Source of the DNA: Henricia sp. BOLD:AAB3569
Lineage: Eukaryota; Echinodermata; Asteroidea; Spinulosida; Echinasteridae
Assembly (NCBI GenBank): GCA_037783545.1
Contig: JBBELK010000326.1
Coordinates: 124,001 to 188,000 of the forward strand
Length of the DNA stretch: 64,000 nt
Direction: 5' to 3'
Within the stretch, counting starts at the first letter, position 1, and every line of letters starts with the position of its first letter. The notes under the pieces were generated by a model, which searched no databases, had not been told where the DNA came from, and was given only the letters and a program-made list of their open reading frames with translations. A program made the translations under genes and the position numbers. Shown one piece after another: positions 46,197-58,575 of the stretch.

Positions 46197-49100
46197 CTAT
46201 ATTCCGCACTTGCCCTGAAAAATTGACAGACTTTCGCCGGGAAATGGCCGAGAAATTTCAGAGTTTAGGGAAAATTGGGCTCGGGCTTCCTGACTGCTCT
46301 GCAGACCGTGGCTGTCCGTGTACTCCTGATCACTCGTGCGCATGCTCAGTCTTGTTTGGGACGGCAATTTGGTCAAAGTGTGGTCCAAACGTCGGCAAAT
46401 TTGGAAGTCAATAAATTTTCCGACGTACTTCAAATTTTGCATGCTCCAAACAGTCTGTATTCCGCACTTGTCCTGAAAAATTGACAGACTTTCGCCGGGA
46501 AATGGCCGAGAAATTTCAGAGTTTAGGGAAAACTGGGCTCGGGCTTCATGCCTGCTCTGCAGACCGTGGCTGTCCGTGTACTCCTGATCACTCGTGCGCA
46601 TGCTCAGTCTTGTTTGGGACGGGAATTTGGTCAAAGTGTGGTCCAAACGTCTGCAAATTTGGAAGTCAATAAATTTTCCGACGAACTTCAAATTTTGCAT
46701 GCTCCAAACAGTCTATATTCCGCACTTGTCCTGAAAAATTGACAGACTTTCGCCGGGAAATGGCCGAGAAATTTCAGAGTTTAGGCAAAACTGGGCTCGG
46801 GCTTCCTGCCTGCTCTGCAGACCGTGGCTGTCCGTTTACTCCTGATTACTCGTGCGCATGCTCAGTCTTGTTTGGGACGGGAATTTGGTCAAAGTGTGGT
46901 CCAAACGTCGGCAAATTTGGAAGTCAATAAATTTTCCGACGTACTTCAAATTTTGCATGCTCCAAACAGTCTATATTCCGCACTTGTCCTGAAAATTTGA
47001 CAGACTTTCGCCGGGAAATGGCCGATAAATTTCAGAGTTTAGGGAAAACTGGGCTCGGGCTTCCTGCCTGCTCTGCAGACGGTGGCTGTCCAAGTACTCC
47101 TGATCACTCGTGCGCATGCTCAGTCTTGTTTGGGACGGGAATTTGGTCCAAGTGTGGTCCAAACTTTGGCAAATTTGGAAGTCAAGAAATTTTCCGACGA
47201 ACTTCAGATTTTGCATGCTCCAAACAGTCTATATTCCGCACTTGTCCTGAAAAATGGACAGACTTTCGCCGGGAAATGGCCGAGAAATTTAAGAGTTTGG
47301 GGAAAACTGGGCTCGGGCTTCCTTCCTGCTCTGCAGACCGTGGCTGTCCGTGTACTCCTGATCACTCGTGCGCATGCTCAGTCTTGTTTGGGACGGCAAT
47401 TTGGTCAAAGTGTGGTCCAAACGTCGGCAAATATGGAAGTCAATAAATTTTCCGACGAACTTTAAATTTTGCATGCTCCAAACAGTCTATATTCCGCACT
47501 TGTCCTGAAAAATTGACAGACTTTCGCCGGGAAATGGCCGAGAAATTTCAGAGTTTAGGGAAAACTGGGTTCGGGCTTCCTGCCTGCTCTGCAGACCGTG
47601 GCTGTCCGTGTACTCCTGATCACTCGTGCGCATGCTCAGTCTTGTTTGGGACGGGAATTTGGTCAAAGTGTGGTCCAAACGTCGGCAAATTTGGAAGTCA
47701 ATAAATTTTCCAAAGTACTTCAAATTTTGCATGCTCCAAACAGTCTATATTACGCACTTGTCCTGAACAATTGACAGACTTTCGCCGGGAAATGGCCGAT
47801 AAATTTCAGAGTTTAGGGAAAACTGGGCTCGGGCTTCCTGCCTGCTCTGCAGACGGTGGCTGTCCAAGTACTCCTGATCACTCGTGCGCATGGTCAGTCT
47901 TGTTTGGGACGGGAATTTGGTCCAAGTGTGGTCCAAACTTTGGCAAATTTGGAAGTCAAGAAATTTTCCGACGAACTTCAGATTTTGCATGCTCCAAACA
48001 GTCTATATTCCGCACTTGTCCTGAAAAATGGACAGACTTTCGCCGGGAAATGGCCGAGAAATTTAAGAGTTTGGGGAAAACTGGGCTCGGGCTTCCTTCC
48101 TGCTCTGCAGACCGTGGCTGTCCGTGTACTCCTGATCACTCGTGCGCATGCTCAGTCTTGTTTGGGACGGCAATTTGGTCAAAGTGTGGTCCAAACGTCG
48201 GCAAATTTGGAAGTCAAGAAATTTCCGACGAACTTCAAATTTTGCATGCTCCAAACAGTCTATATTCCGCACTTGTCCTGAAAAATTGACAGACTTTCGC
48301 CGGGAAATGGCCGAGAAATTTCAGAGTTTAGGGAAAATTGGGCTCGGGCTTCCTGACTGCTCTGCAGACCGTGGCTGTCCGTGTACTCCTGATCACTCGT
48401 GCGCATGCTCAGTCTTGTTTGGGACGGCAATTTGGTCAAAGTGTGGTCCAAACGTCGGCAAATTTGGAAGTCAATAAATTTTCCGACGTACTTCAAATTT
48501 TGCATGCTCCAAACAGTCTGTATTCCGCACTTGTCCTGAAAAATTGACAGACTTTCGCCGGGAAATGGCCGAGAAATTTCAGAGTTTAGGGAAAACTGGG
48601 CTCGGGCTTCATGCCTGCTCTGCATACCGTGGCTGTCCGTGTACTCCTGATCACTCGTGCGCATGCTCAGTCTTGTTTGGGACGGGAATTTGGTCAAAGT
48701 GTGGTCCAAACGTCTGCAAATTTGGAAGTCAATACATTTTCCGACGAACTTCAAATTTTGCATGCTCCAAACAGTCTATATTCCGCACTTGTCCTGAACA
48801 ATTGACAGACTTTCGCCGGGAAATGGCCGATAAATTTCAGAGTTTAGGGAAAACTGGGCTCGGGCTTCCTGCCTGCTCTGCAGACGGTGGCTGTCCAAGT
48901 ACTCCTGATCACTCGTGCGCATGCTCAGTCTTGTTTGGGACGGGAATTTGGTCCAAGTGTGGTCCAAACTTTGGCAAATTTGGAAGTCAAGAAATTTTCC
49001 GACGAACTTCAGATTTTGCATGCTCCAAACAGTCTATATTCCGCACTTGTCCTGAAAAATGGACAGACTTTCGCCGGGAAATGGCCGAGAAATTTAAGAG

Positions 49101-51869
49101 TTTGGGGAAAACTGGGCTCGGGCTTCCTTCCTGCTCTGCAGACCGTGGCTGTCCGTGTACTCCTGATCACTCGTGCGCATGCTCAGTCTTGTTTGGGACG
49201 GCAATTTGGTCAAAGTGTGGTCCAAACGTCGGCAAATTTGGAAGTCAATAAATTTTCCGACGAACTTCAGATTTTGCATGCTCCAAACAGTCTATATTCC
49301 GCACTTGGCCTGAAAAATGGACAGACTTTCGCCGGGAAATGGCCGAGAAATGTAAGAGTTTGGGGAAAACTGGGCTCGGGCTTCCTTCCTGCTCTGCAGA
49401 CCGTGGCTGTCCGTGTACTCCTGATCACTCGTGCGCATGCTCAGTCTTGTTTGGGACGGCAATTTGGTCAAAGTGTGGTCCAAACGTCGGCAAATTTGGA
49501 AGTCAAGAAATTTCCGACGAACTTCAAATTTTGCATGCTCCAAACAGTCTATATTCCGCACTTGCCCTGAAAAATTGACAGACTTTCGCCGGGAAATGGC
49601 CGAGAAATTTCAGAGTTTAGGGAAAATTGGGCTCGGGCTTCCTGACTGCTCTGCAGACCGTGGCTGTCCGTGTACTCCTGATCACTCGTGCGCATGCTCA
49701 GTCTTGTTTGGGACGGCAATTTGGTCAAAGTGTGGTCCAAACGTCGGCAAATTTGGAAGTCAATAAATTTTCCGACGTACTTCAAATTTTGCATGCTCCA
49801 AACAGTCTGTATTCCGCACTTGTCCTGAAAAATTGACAGACTTTCGCCGGGAAATGGCCGAGAAATTTCAGAGTTTAGGGAAAACTGGGCTCGGGCTTCA
49901 TGCCTGCTCTGCAGACCGTGGCTGTCCGTGTACTCCTGATCACTCGTGCGCATGCTCAGTCTTGTTTGGGACGGGAATTTGGTCAAAGTGTGGTCCAAAC
50001 GTCTGCAAATTTGGAAGTCAATAAATTTTCCGACGAACTTCAAATTTTGCATGCTCCAAACAGTCTATATTCCGCACTTGTCCTGAAAAATTGACAGACT
50101 TTCGCCGGGAAATGGCCGAGAAATTTCAGAGTTTAGGCAAAACTGGGCTCGGGCTTCCTGCCTGCTCTGCAGACCGTGGCTGTCCGTTTACTCCTGATTA
50201 CTCGTGCGCATGCTCAGTCTTGTTTGGGACGGGAATTTGGTCAAAGTGTGGTCCAAACGTCGGCAAATTTGGAAGTCAATAAATTTTCCGACGTACTTCA
50301 AATTTTGCATGCTCCAAACAGTCTATATTCCGCACTTGTCCTGAAAATTTGACAGACTTTCGCCGGGAAATGGCCGATAAATTTCAGAGTTTAGGGAAAA
50401 CTGGGCTCGGGCTTCCTGCCTGCTCTGCAGACGGTGGCTGTCCAAGTACTCCTGATCACTCGTGCGCATGGTCAGTCTTGTTTGGGACGGGAATTTGGTC
50501 CAAGTGTGGTCCAAACTTTGGCAAATTTGGAAGTCAAGAAATTTTCCGACGAACTTCAGATTTTGCATGCTCCAAACAGTCTATATTCCGCACTTGTCCT
50601 GAAAAATGGACAGACTTTCGCCGGGAAATGGCCGAGAAATTTAAGAGTTTGGGGAAAACTGGGCTCGGGCTTCCTTCCTGCTCTGCAGACCGTGGCTGTC
50701 CGTGTACTCCTGATCACTCGTGCGCATGCTCAGTCTTGTTTGGGACGGCAATTTGGTCAAAGTGTGGTCCAAACGTCGGCAAATTTGGAAGTCAAGAAAT
50801 TTCCGACGAACTTCAAATTTTGCATGCTCCAAACAGTCTATATTCCGCACTTGTCCTGAAAAATTGACAGACTTTCGCCGGGAAATGGCCGAGAAATTTC
50901 AGAGTTTAGGGAAAATTGGGCTCGGGCTTCCTGACTGCTCTGCAGACCGTGGCTGTCCGTGTACTCCTGATCACTCGTGCGCATGCTCAGTCTTGTTTGG
51001 GACGGCAATTTGGTCAAAGTGTGGTCCAAACGTCGGCAAATTTGGAAGTCAATAAATTTTCCGACGTACTTCAAATTTTGCATGCTCCAAACAGTCTGTA
51101 TTCCGCACTTGTCCTGAAAAATTGACAGACTTTCGCCGGGAAATGGCCGAGAAATTTCAGAGTTTAGGGAAAACTGGGCTCGGGCTTCATGCCTGCTCTG
51201 CATACCGTGGCTGTCCGTGTACTCCTGATCACTCGTGCGCATGCTCAGTCTTGTTTGGGACGGGAATTTGGTCAAAGTGTGGTCCAAACGTCTGCAAATT
51301 TGGAAGTCAATACATTTTCCGACGAACTTCAAATTTTGCATGCTCCAAACAGTCTATATTCCGCACTTGTCCTGAACAATTGACAGACTTTCGCCGGGAA
51401 ATGGCCGATAAATTTCAGAGTTTAGGGAAAACTGGGCTCGGGCTTCCTGCCTGCTCTGCAGACGGTGGCTGTCCAAGTACTCCTGATCACTCGTGCGCAT
51501 GCTCAGTCTTGTTTGGGACGGGAATTTGGTCCAAGTGTGGTCCAAACTTTGGCAAATTTGGAAGTCAAGAAATTTTCCGACGAACTTCAGATTTTGCATG
51601 CTCCAAACAGTCTATATTCCGCACTTGTCCTGAAAAATGGACAGACTTTCGCCGGGAAATGGCCGAGAAATTTAAGAGTTTGGGGAAAACTGGGCTCGGG
51701 CTTCCTTCCTGCTCTGCAGACCGTGGCTGTCCGTGTACTCCTGATCACTCGTGCGCATGCTCAGTCTTGTTTGGGACGGCAATTTGGTCAAAGTGTGGTC
51801 CAAACGTCGGCAAATTTGGAAGTCAATAAATTTTCCGACGAACTTTAAATTTTGCATGCTCCAAACAGT

Positions 51870-52127
51870 CTATATTCCGCACTTGTCCTGAAAAATTGAC
51901 AGACTTTCGCCGGGAAATGGCCGAGAAATTTCAGAGTTTAGGGAAAACTGGGTTCGGGCTTCCTGCCTGCTCTGCATACCGTGGCTGTCCGTGTACTCCT
52001 GATCACTCGTGCGCATGCTCAGTCTTGTTTGGGACGGGAATTTGGTCAAAGTGTGGTCCAAACGTCTGCAAATTTGGAAGTCAATAAATTTTCCGACGAA
52101 CTTCAAATTTTGCATGCTCCAAACAGT
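51870..52127. repeat. Chimeric R/U monomer
   Basis: The left part carries GGGTTCGGG of R. The right part carries CTGCATACCGTGG and GTCTGCAAA, as in U units such as 51,096-51,353. The switch lies between about 51,954 and 51,975. Confidence 0.75.
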
Positions 52128-53674
52128 CTATATTCCGCACTTGTCCTGAACAATTGACAGACTTTCGCCGGGAAATGGCCGATAAATTTCAGAGTTTAGG
52201 GAAAACTGGGCTCGGGCTTCCTGCCTGCTCTGCAGACGGTGGCTGTCCAAGTACTCCTGATCACTCGTGCGCATGCTCAGTCTTGTTTGGGACGGGAATT
52301 TGGTCCAAGTGTGGTCCAAACTTTGGCAAATTTGGAAGTCAAGAAATTTTCCGACGAACTTCAGATTTTGCATGCTCCAAACAGTCTATATTCCGCACTT
52401 GTCCTGAAAAATGGACAGACTTTCGCCGGGAAATGGCCGAGAAATTTAAGAGTTTGGGGAAAACTGGGCTCGGGCTTCCTTCCTGCTCTGCAGACCGTGG
52501 CTGTCCGTGTACTCCTGATCACTCGTGCGCATGCTCAGTCTTGTTTGGGACGGCAATTTGGTCAAAGTGTGGTCCAAACGTCGGCAAATTTGGAAGTCAA
52601 GAAATTTCCGACGAACTTCAAATTTTGCATGCTCCAAACAGTCTATATTCCGCACTTGTCCTGAAAAATTGACAGACTTTCGCCGGGAAATGGCCGAGAA
52701 ATTTCAGAGTTTAGGGAAAATTGGGCTCGGGCTTCCTGACTGCTCTGCAGACCGTGGCTGTCCGTGTACTCCTGATCACTCGTGCGCATGCTCAGTCTTG
52801 TTTGGGACGGCAATTTGGTCAAAGTGTGGTCCAAACGTCGGCAAATTTGGAAGTCAATAAATTTTCCGACGTACTTCAAATTTTGCATGCTCCAAACAGT
52901 CTGTATTCCGCACTTGTCCTGAAAAATTGACAGACTTTCGCCGGGAAATGGCCGAGAAATTTCAGTGTTTAGGGAAAACTGGGCTCGGGCTTCATGCCTG
53001 CTCTGCATACCGTGGCTGTCCGTGTACTCCTGATCACTCGTGCGCATGCTCAGTCTTGTTTGGGACGGGAATTTGGTCAAAGTGTGGTCCAAACGTCTGC
53101 AAATTTGGAAGTCAATACATTTTCCGACGAACTTCAAATTTTGCATGCTCCAAACAGTCTATATTCCGCACTTGTCCTGAACAATTGACAGACTTTCGCC
53201 GGGAAATGGCCGATAAATTTCAGAGTTTAGGGAAAACTGGGCTCGGGCTTCCTGCCTGCTCTGCAGACGGTGGCTGTCCAAGTACTCCTGATCACTCGTG
53301 CGCATGCTCAGTCTTGTTTGGGACGGGAATTTGGTCCAAGTGTGGTCCAAACTTTGGCAAATTTGGAAGTCAAGAAATTTTCCGACGAACTTCAGATTTT
53401 GCATGCTCCAAACAGTCTATATTCCGCACTTGTCCTGAAAAATGGACAGACTTTCGCCGGGAAATGGCCGAGAAATTTAAGAGTTTGGGGAAAACTGGGC
53501 TCGGGCTTCCTTCCTGCTCTGCAGACCGTGGCTGTCCGTGTACTCCTGATCACTCGTGCGCATGCTCAGTCTTGTTTGGGACGGCAATTTGGTCAAAGTG
53601 TGGTCCAAACGTCGGCAAATTTGGAAGTCAATAAATTTTCCGACGAACTTTAAATTTTGCATGCTCCAAACAGT

Positions 53675-53932
53675 CTATATTCCGCACTTGTCCTGAAAAA
53701 TTGACAGACTTTCGCCGGGAAATGGCCGAGAAATTTCAGAGTTTAGGGAAAACTGGGTTCGGGCTTCCTGCCTGCTCTGCAGACCGTGGCTGTCCGTGTA
53801 CTCCTGATCACTCGTGCGCATGCTCAGTCTTGTTTGGGACGGCAATTTGGTCAAAGTGTGGTCCAAACGTCGGCAAATTTGGAAGTCAATAAATTTTCCG
53901 ACGTACTTCAAATTTTGCATGCTCCAAACAGT
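53675..53932. repeat. Chimeric R/T monomer
   Basis: The left part has GGGTTCGGG (R). The right part has GACGGCAAT and AATAAATTTTCCGACGTAC (T), and a U unit beginning CTGTATTCCG follows. The result is a P-Q-(R/T)-U block intermediate between the two main block types. Confidence 0.75.
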
Positions 53933-55738
53933 CTGTATTCCGCACTTGTCCTGAAAAATTGACAGACTTTCGCCGGGAAATGGCCGAGAAATTTCAGAGT
54001 TTAGGGAAAACTGGGCTCGGGCTTCATGCATGCTCTGCATACCGTGGCTGTCCGTGTACTCCTGATCACTCGTGCGCATGCTCAGTCTTGTTTGGGACGG
54101 GAATTTGGTCAAAGTGTGGTCCAAACGTCTGCAAATTTGGAAGTCAATAAATTTTCCGACGAACTTCAAATTTTGCATGCTCCAAACAGTCTATATTCCG
54201 CACTTGTCCTGAACAATTGACAGACTTTCGCCGGGAAATGGCCGATAAATTTCAGAGTTTAGGGAAAACTGGGCTCGGGCTTCCTGCCTGCTCTGCAGAC
54301 GGTGGCTGTCCAAGTACTCCTGATCACTCGTGCGCATGCTCAGTCTTGTTTGGGACGGGAATTTGGTCCAAGTGTGGTCCAAACTTTGGCAAATTTGGAA
54401 GTCAAGAAATTTTCCGACGAACTTCAGATTTTGCATGCTCCAAACAGTCTATATTCCGCACTTGTCCTGAAAAATTGACAGACTTTCGCCGGGAAATGGC
54501 CGAGAAATTTAAGAGTTTGGGGAAAACTGGGCTCGGGCTTCCTTCCTGCTCTGCAGACCGTGGCTGTCCGTGTACTCCTGATCACTCGTGCGCATGCTCA
54601 GTCTTGTTTGGGACGGCAATTTGGTCAAAGTGTGGTCCAAACGTCGGCAAATTTGGAAGTCAATAAATTTTCCGACGAACTTTAAATTTTGCATGCTCCA
54701 AACAGTCTATATTCCGCACTTGTCCTGAAAAATTGACAGACTTTCGCCGGGAAATGGCCGAGAAATTTCAGAGTTTAGGGAAAACTGGGTTCGGGCTTCC
54801 TGCCTGCTCTGCAGACCGTGGCTGTCCGTGTACTCCTGATCACTCGTGCGCATGCTCAGTCTTGTTTGGGACGGGAATTTGGTCAAAGTGTGGTCCAAAC
54901 GTCGGCAAATTTGGAAGTCAATAAATTTTCCGAAGTACTTCAAATTTTGCATGCTCCAAACAGTCTATATTACGCACTTGTCCTGAACAATTGACAGACT
55001 TTCGCCGGGAAATGGCCGATAAATTTCAGAGTTTAGGGAAAACTGGGCTCGGGCTTCCTGCCTGCTCTGCAGACGGTGGCTGTCCAAGTACTCCTGATCA
55101 CTCGTGCGCATGCTCAGTCTTGTTTGGGACGGGAATTTGGTCCAAGTGTGGTCCAAACTTTGGCAAATTTGGAAGTCAAGAAATTTTCCGACGAACTTCA
55201 GATTTTGCATGCTCCAAACAGTCTATATTCCGCACTTGTCCTGAAAAATGGACAGACTTTCGCCGGGAAATGGCCGAGAAATTTAAGAGTTTGGGGAAAA
55301 CTGGGCTCGGGCTTCCTTCCTGCTCTGCAGACCGTGGCTGTCCGTGTACTCCTGATCACTCGTGCGCATGCTCAGTCTTGTTTGGGACGGCAATTTGGTC
55401 AAAGTGTGGTCCAAACGTCGGCAAATTTGGAAGTCAAGAAATTTTCCGACGAACTTTAAATTTTGCATGCTCCAAACAGTCTATATTCCGCACTTGTCCT
55501 GAAAAATTGACAGACTTTCGCCGGGAAATGGCCGAGAAATTTCAGAGTTTAGGGAAAACTGGGTTCGGGCTTCCTGCCTGCTCTGCAGACCGTGGCTGTC
55601 CGTGTACTCCTGATCACTCGTGCGCATGCTCAGTCTTGTTTGGGACGGGAATTTGGTCAAAGTGTGGTCCAAACGTCGGCAAATTTGGAAGTCAATAAAT
55701 TTTCCGAAGTACTTCAAATTTTGCATGCTCCAAACAGT

Positions 55739-57286
55739 CTATATTCCGCACTTGTCCTGAAAAATTGACAGATTTTCGCCGGGAAATGGCCGAGAAATTT
55801 CAGAGTTTGGGGAAAACTGGGCTCGGGCTTCCTGCCTGCTCTGCAGACCGTGGCTGTCCGTGTACTCCTGATCACTCGTGCGCATGCTCAGTCTTGTTTG
55901 GGACGGGAATTTGGTCAAAGTGTGGTCCAAACGTCGGCAAATTTGGAAGTCAATAAATTTTCCGACGTACTTCAAATTTTGCATGCTCCAAACAGTCTAT
56001 ATTACGCACTTGTCCTGAACAATTGACAGACTTTCGCCGGGAAATGGCCGAGAAATTTCAGAGTTTAGGGAAAACTGGGCTCGGGCTTCCTGCCTGCTCT
56101 GCAGACCGTGGCTGTCCAAGTACTCCTGATCACTCGTGCGCATGCTCAGTCTTGTTTGGGACGGGAATTTGGTCAAAGTGTGGTCCAAACGTTGGCAAAT
56201 TTGGAAGTCAAGAAATTTTCCGACGAACTTCAATTTTTGCATGCTCCAAACAGTCTATATTCCGCACTTGTCCTGAACAATTGACAGACTTTCGCCGGGA
56301 AATGGCCGAGAAATTTCAGAGTTTAGGGAAAACTGGGCTCGGGCTTCGTGCCTGCTCTGCAGACAGTGGCTGTCCGTGTATTCCTGATCACTCGTGCGCA
56401 TGCTCAGTCTTGTTTGGGACGGGAATTTGGTCAAAGTGTGGTCCAAACGTCGGCAAATTTGGAAGTCAAGAAATTTTCTGACGAACTTCAAATGTTGCAT
56501 GCTCCAAACAGTCTATATTTCGCACTTGTCCTGAACAATTGACAGACTTTCGCCGGGAAATGGCCGATAAATTTCAGAGTTTAGGGAAAACTGGGCTCGG
56601 GCTTCCTGCCTGCTTTGCAGACCGTGGCTGTCCAAGTACTCCTGATCACTCGTGCGCATGCTCAGTCTTGTTTGGGACGGGAATTTGGTCAAAGTGTGGT
56701 CCAAACGTTGGCAAATTTGGAAGTCAAGAAATTTTCCGACGAACTTCAGATTTTGCATGCTCCAAACAGTCTATATTCCGCACTTGTCCTGAAAAATGGA
56801 CAGACTTTCGCCGGGAAATGGCCGAGAAATTTAAGAGTTTGGGGAAAACTGGGCTCGGGCTTCCTTCCTGCTCTGCAGACCGTGGCTGTCCGTGTACTCC
56901 TGATCACTCGTGCGCATGCTCAGTCTTGTTTGGGACGGCAATTTGGTCAAAGTGTGGTCCAAACGTCGGCAAATTTGGAACTCAAGAAATTTTCCGACGA
57001 ACTTTAAATTTTGCATGCTCCAAACAGTCTATATTCCGCACTTGTCCTGAAAAATTGACAGACTTTCGCCGGGAAATGGCCGAGAAATTTCAGAGTTTAG
57101 GGAAAACTGGGTTCGGGCTTCCTGCCTGCTCTGCAGACCGTGGCTGTCCGTGTACTCCTGATCACTCGTGCGCATGCTCAGTCTTGTTTGGGACGGGAAT
57201 TTGGTCAAAGTGTGGTCCAAACGTCGGCAAATTTGGAAGTCAATAAGTTTTCCGACGTACTTCAAATTTTGCATGCTCCAAACAGT
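55739..57286. repeat. S8-X-Y-P'-Q-R block (1,548 bp)
   Basis: X (55,997) has TATATTACGC, CCAAGTACTCC, ACGTTGGC and CTTCAATTTTTGC. Y (56,255) has CTTCGTGCC, GTGTATTCCTG, TTCTGACG and CAAATGTTGC. P' (56,513) resembles P but lacks GACGGTGG and AAACTTTGG. The X-Y pair recurs at 58,576 and 59,608. Confidence 0.8.
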
Positions 57287-58575
57287 CTATATTACGCACT
57301 TGTCCTGAACAATTGACAGACTTTCGCCGGGAAATGGCCGAGAAATGTCAGAGTTTAGGGAAAACTGGGCTCGGGCTTCCTGCCTGCTCTGCAGACAGTG
57401 GCTGTCCGTGTACTCCTGATCACTCGTGCGCATGCTCAGTCTTGTTTGGGACGGGAATTTGGTCAAAGTGTGGTCCAAACGTCGGCAAATTTGGAAGTCA
57501 AGAAATTTTCAGACGAACTTCAAAATTTGCATGCTCCAAACAGTCTATATTCCGCACTTGTCCTGAAAAATTGACAGATTTTCGCCGGGAAATGGCCGAG
57601 AAATTTCAGAGTTTGGGGAAAACTGGGCTCGGGCTTCCTGCCTGCTCTGCAGACCGTGGCTGTCCGTGTACTCCTGATCACTCGTGCGCATGCTCAGTCT
57701 TGTTTGGGACGGGAATTTGGTCAAAGTGTGGTCCAAACGTCGGCAAATTTGGAAGTCAATAAGTTTTCCGACGTACTTCAAATTTTGCATGCTCCAAACA
57801 GTCTATATTACGCACTTGTCCTGAACAATTGACAGACTTTCGCCGGGAAATGGCCGAGAAATTTCAGAGTTTAGGGAAAACTGGGCTCGGGCTTCCTGCC
57901 TGCTCTGCAGACGTGGCTGTCCAAGTACTCCTGATCACTCGTGCGCATGCTCAGTCTTGTTTGGGACGGTAATTTGGTCAAAGTGTGGTCCAAACGTCGG
58001 CAAATTTGGAAGTCAAGAAATTTTCCGACGAACTTCAAATTTTGCATGCTCCAAACAGTCTATATTCCGCACTTGTCCTGAAAAATTGACAGACTTTCGC
58101 CGGGAAATGGCCGAGAAATTTCAGAGTTTAGGGAAAACTGGGTTCGGGCTTCCTGCCTGCTCTGCAGACCGTGGCTGTCCGTGTACTCCTGATCACTCGT
58201 GCGCATGCTCAGTCTTGTTTGGGACGGGAATTTGGTCAAAGTGTGGTCCAAACGTCGGCAAATTTGGAAGTCAATAAATTTTCCGAAGTACTTCAAATTT
58301 TGCATGCTCCAAACAGTCTATATTCCGCACTTGTCCTGAAAAATTGACAGATTTTCGCCGGGAAATGGCCGAGAAATTTCAGAGTTTGGGGAAAACTGGG
58401 CTCGGGCTTCCTGCCTGCTCTGCAGACCGTGGCTGTCCGTGTACTCCTGATCACTCGTGCGCATGCTCAGTCTTGTTTGGGACGGGAATTTGGTCAAAGT
58501 GTGGTCCAAACGTCGGCAAATTTGGAAGTCAATAAATTTTCCGACGTACTTCAAATTTTGCATGCTCCAAACAGT
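57287..58575. repeat. S7-S8-Z-R-S8 block, first copy (1,289 bp)
   Basis: Z (57,803-58,059) is a 257-bp unit with one base lost in CTGCAGACGTGG (57,905-57,916) and with GACGGTAAT. The whole block recurs at 62,704-63,992. AATAAGTTTTCC marks the S8 unit before Z in both copies. Confidence 0.83.

Larger units (their letters stand above)
44908..55738. repeat. Modular P-Q region: alternating P-Q-R and P-Q-T-U blocks
   Basis: Eleven blocks each start with P (GACGGTGGCTG, CCAAGTACTCC, AAACTTTGGC) and then Q (AAATGGACAG, TTAAGAGTTTGGGG, CTTCCTTCC). P-Q-R (774 bp) occurs at 44,908, 46,971, 51,354, 54,191 and 54,965. P-Q-T-U (1,031 bp) is at 47,745, 50,323 and 52,128. P-Q-T-U-S3 (1,289 bp) is at 45,682. 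P-Q-Q-T-U-S3 (1,547 bp) is at 48,776, and P-Q-R/T-U (1,032 bp) at 53,159. T is S2-like with GGGAAAATTGGG, U is S4-like with GGGCTTCATGC, and R is S6-like with GGGTTCGGG. The Q next to a true T is always 257 bp. Confidence 0.85.
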
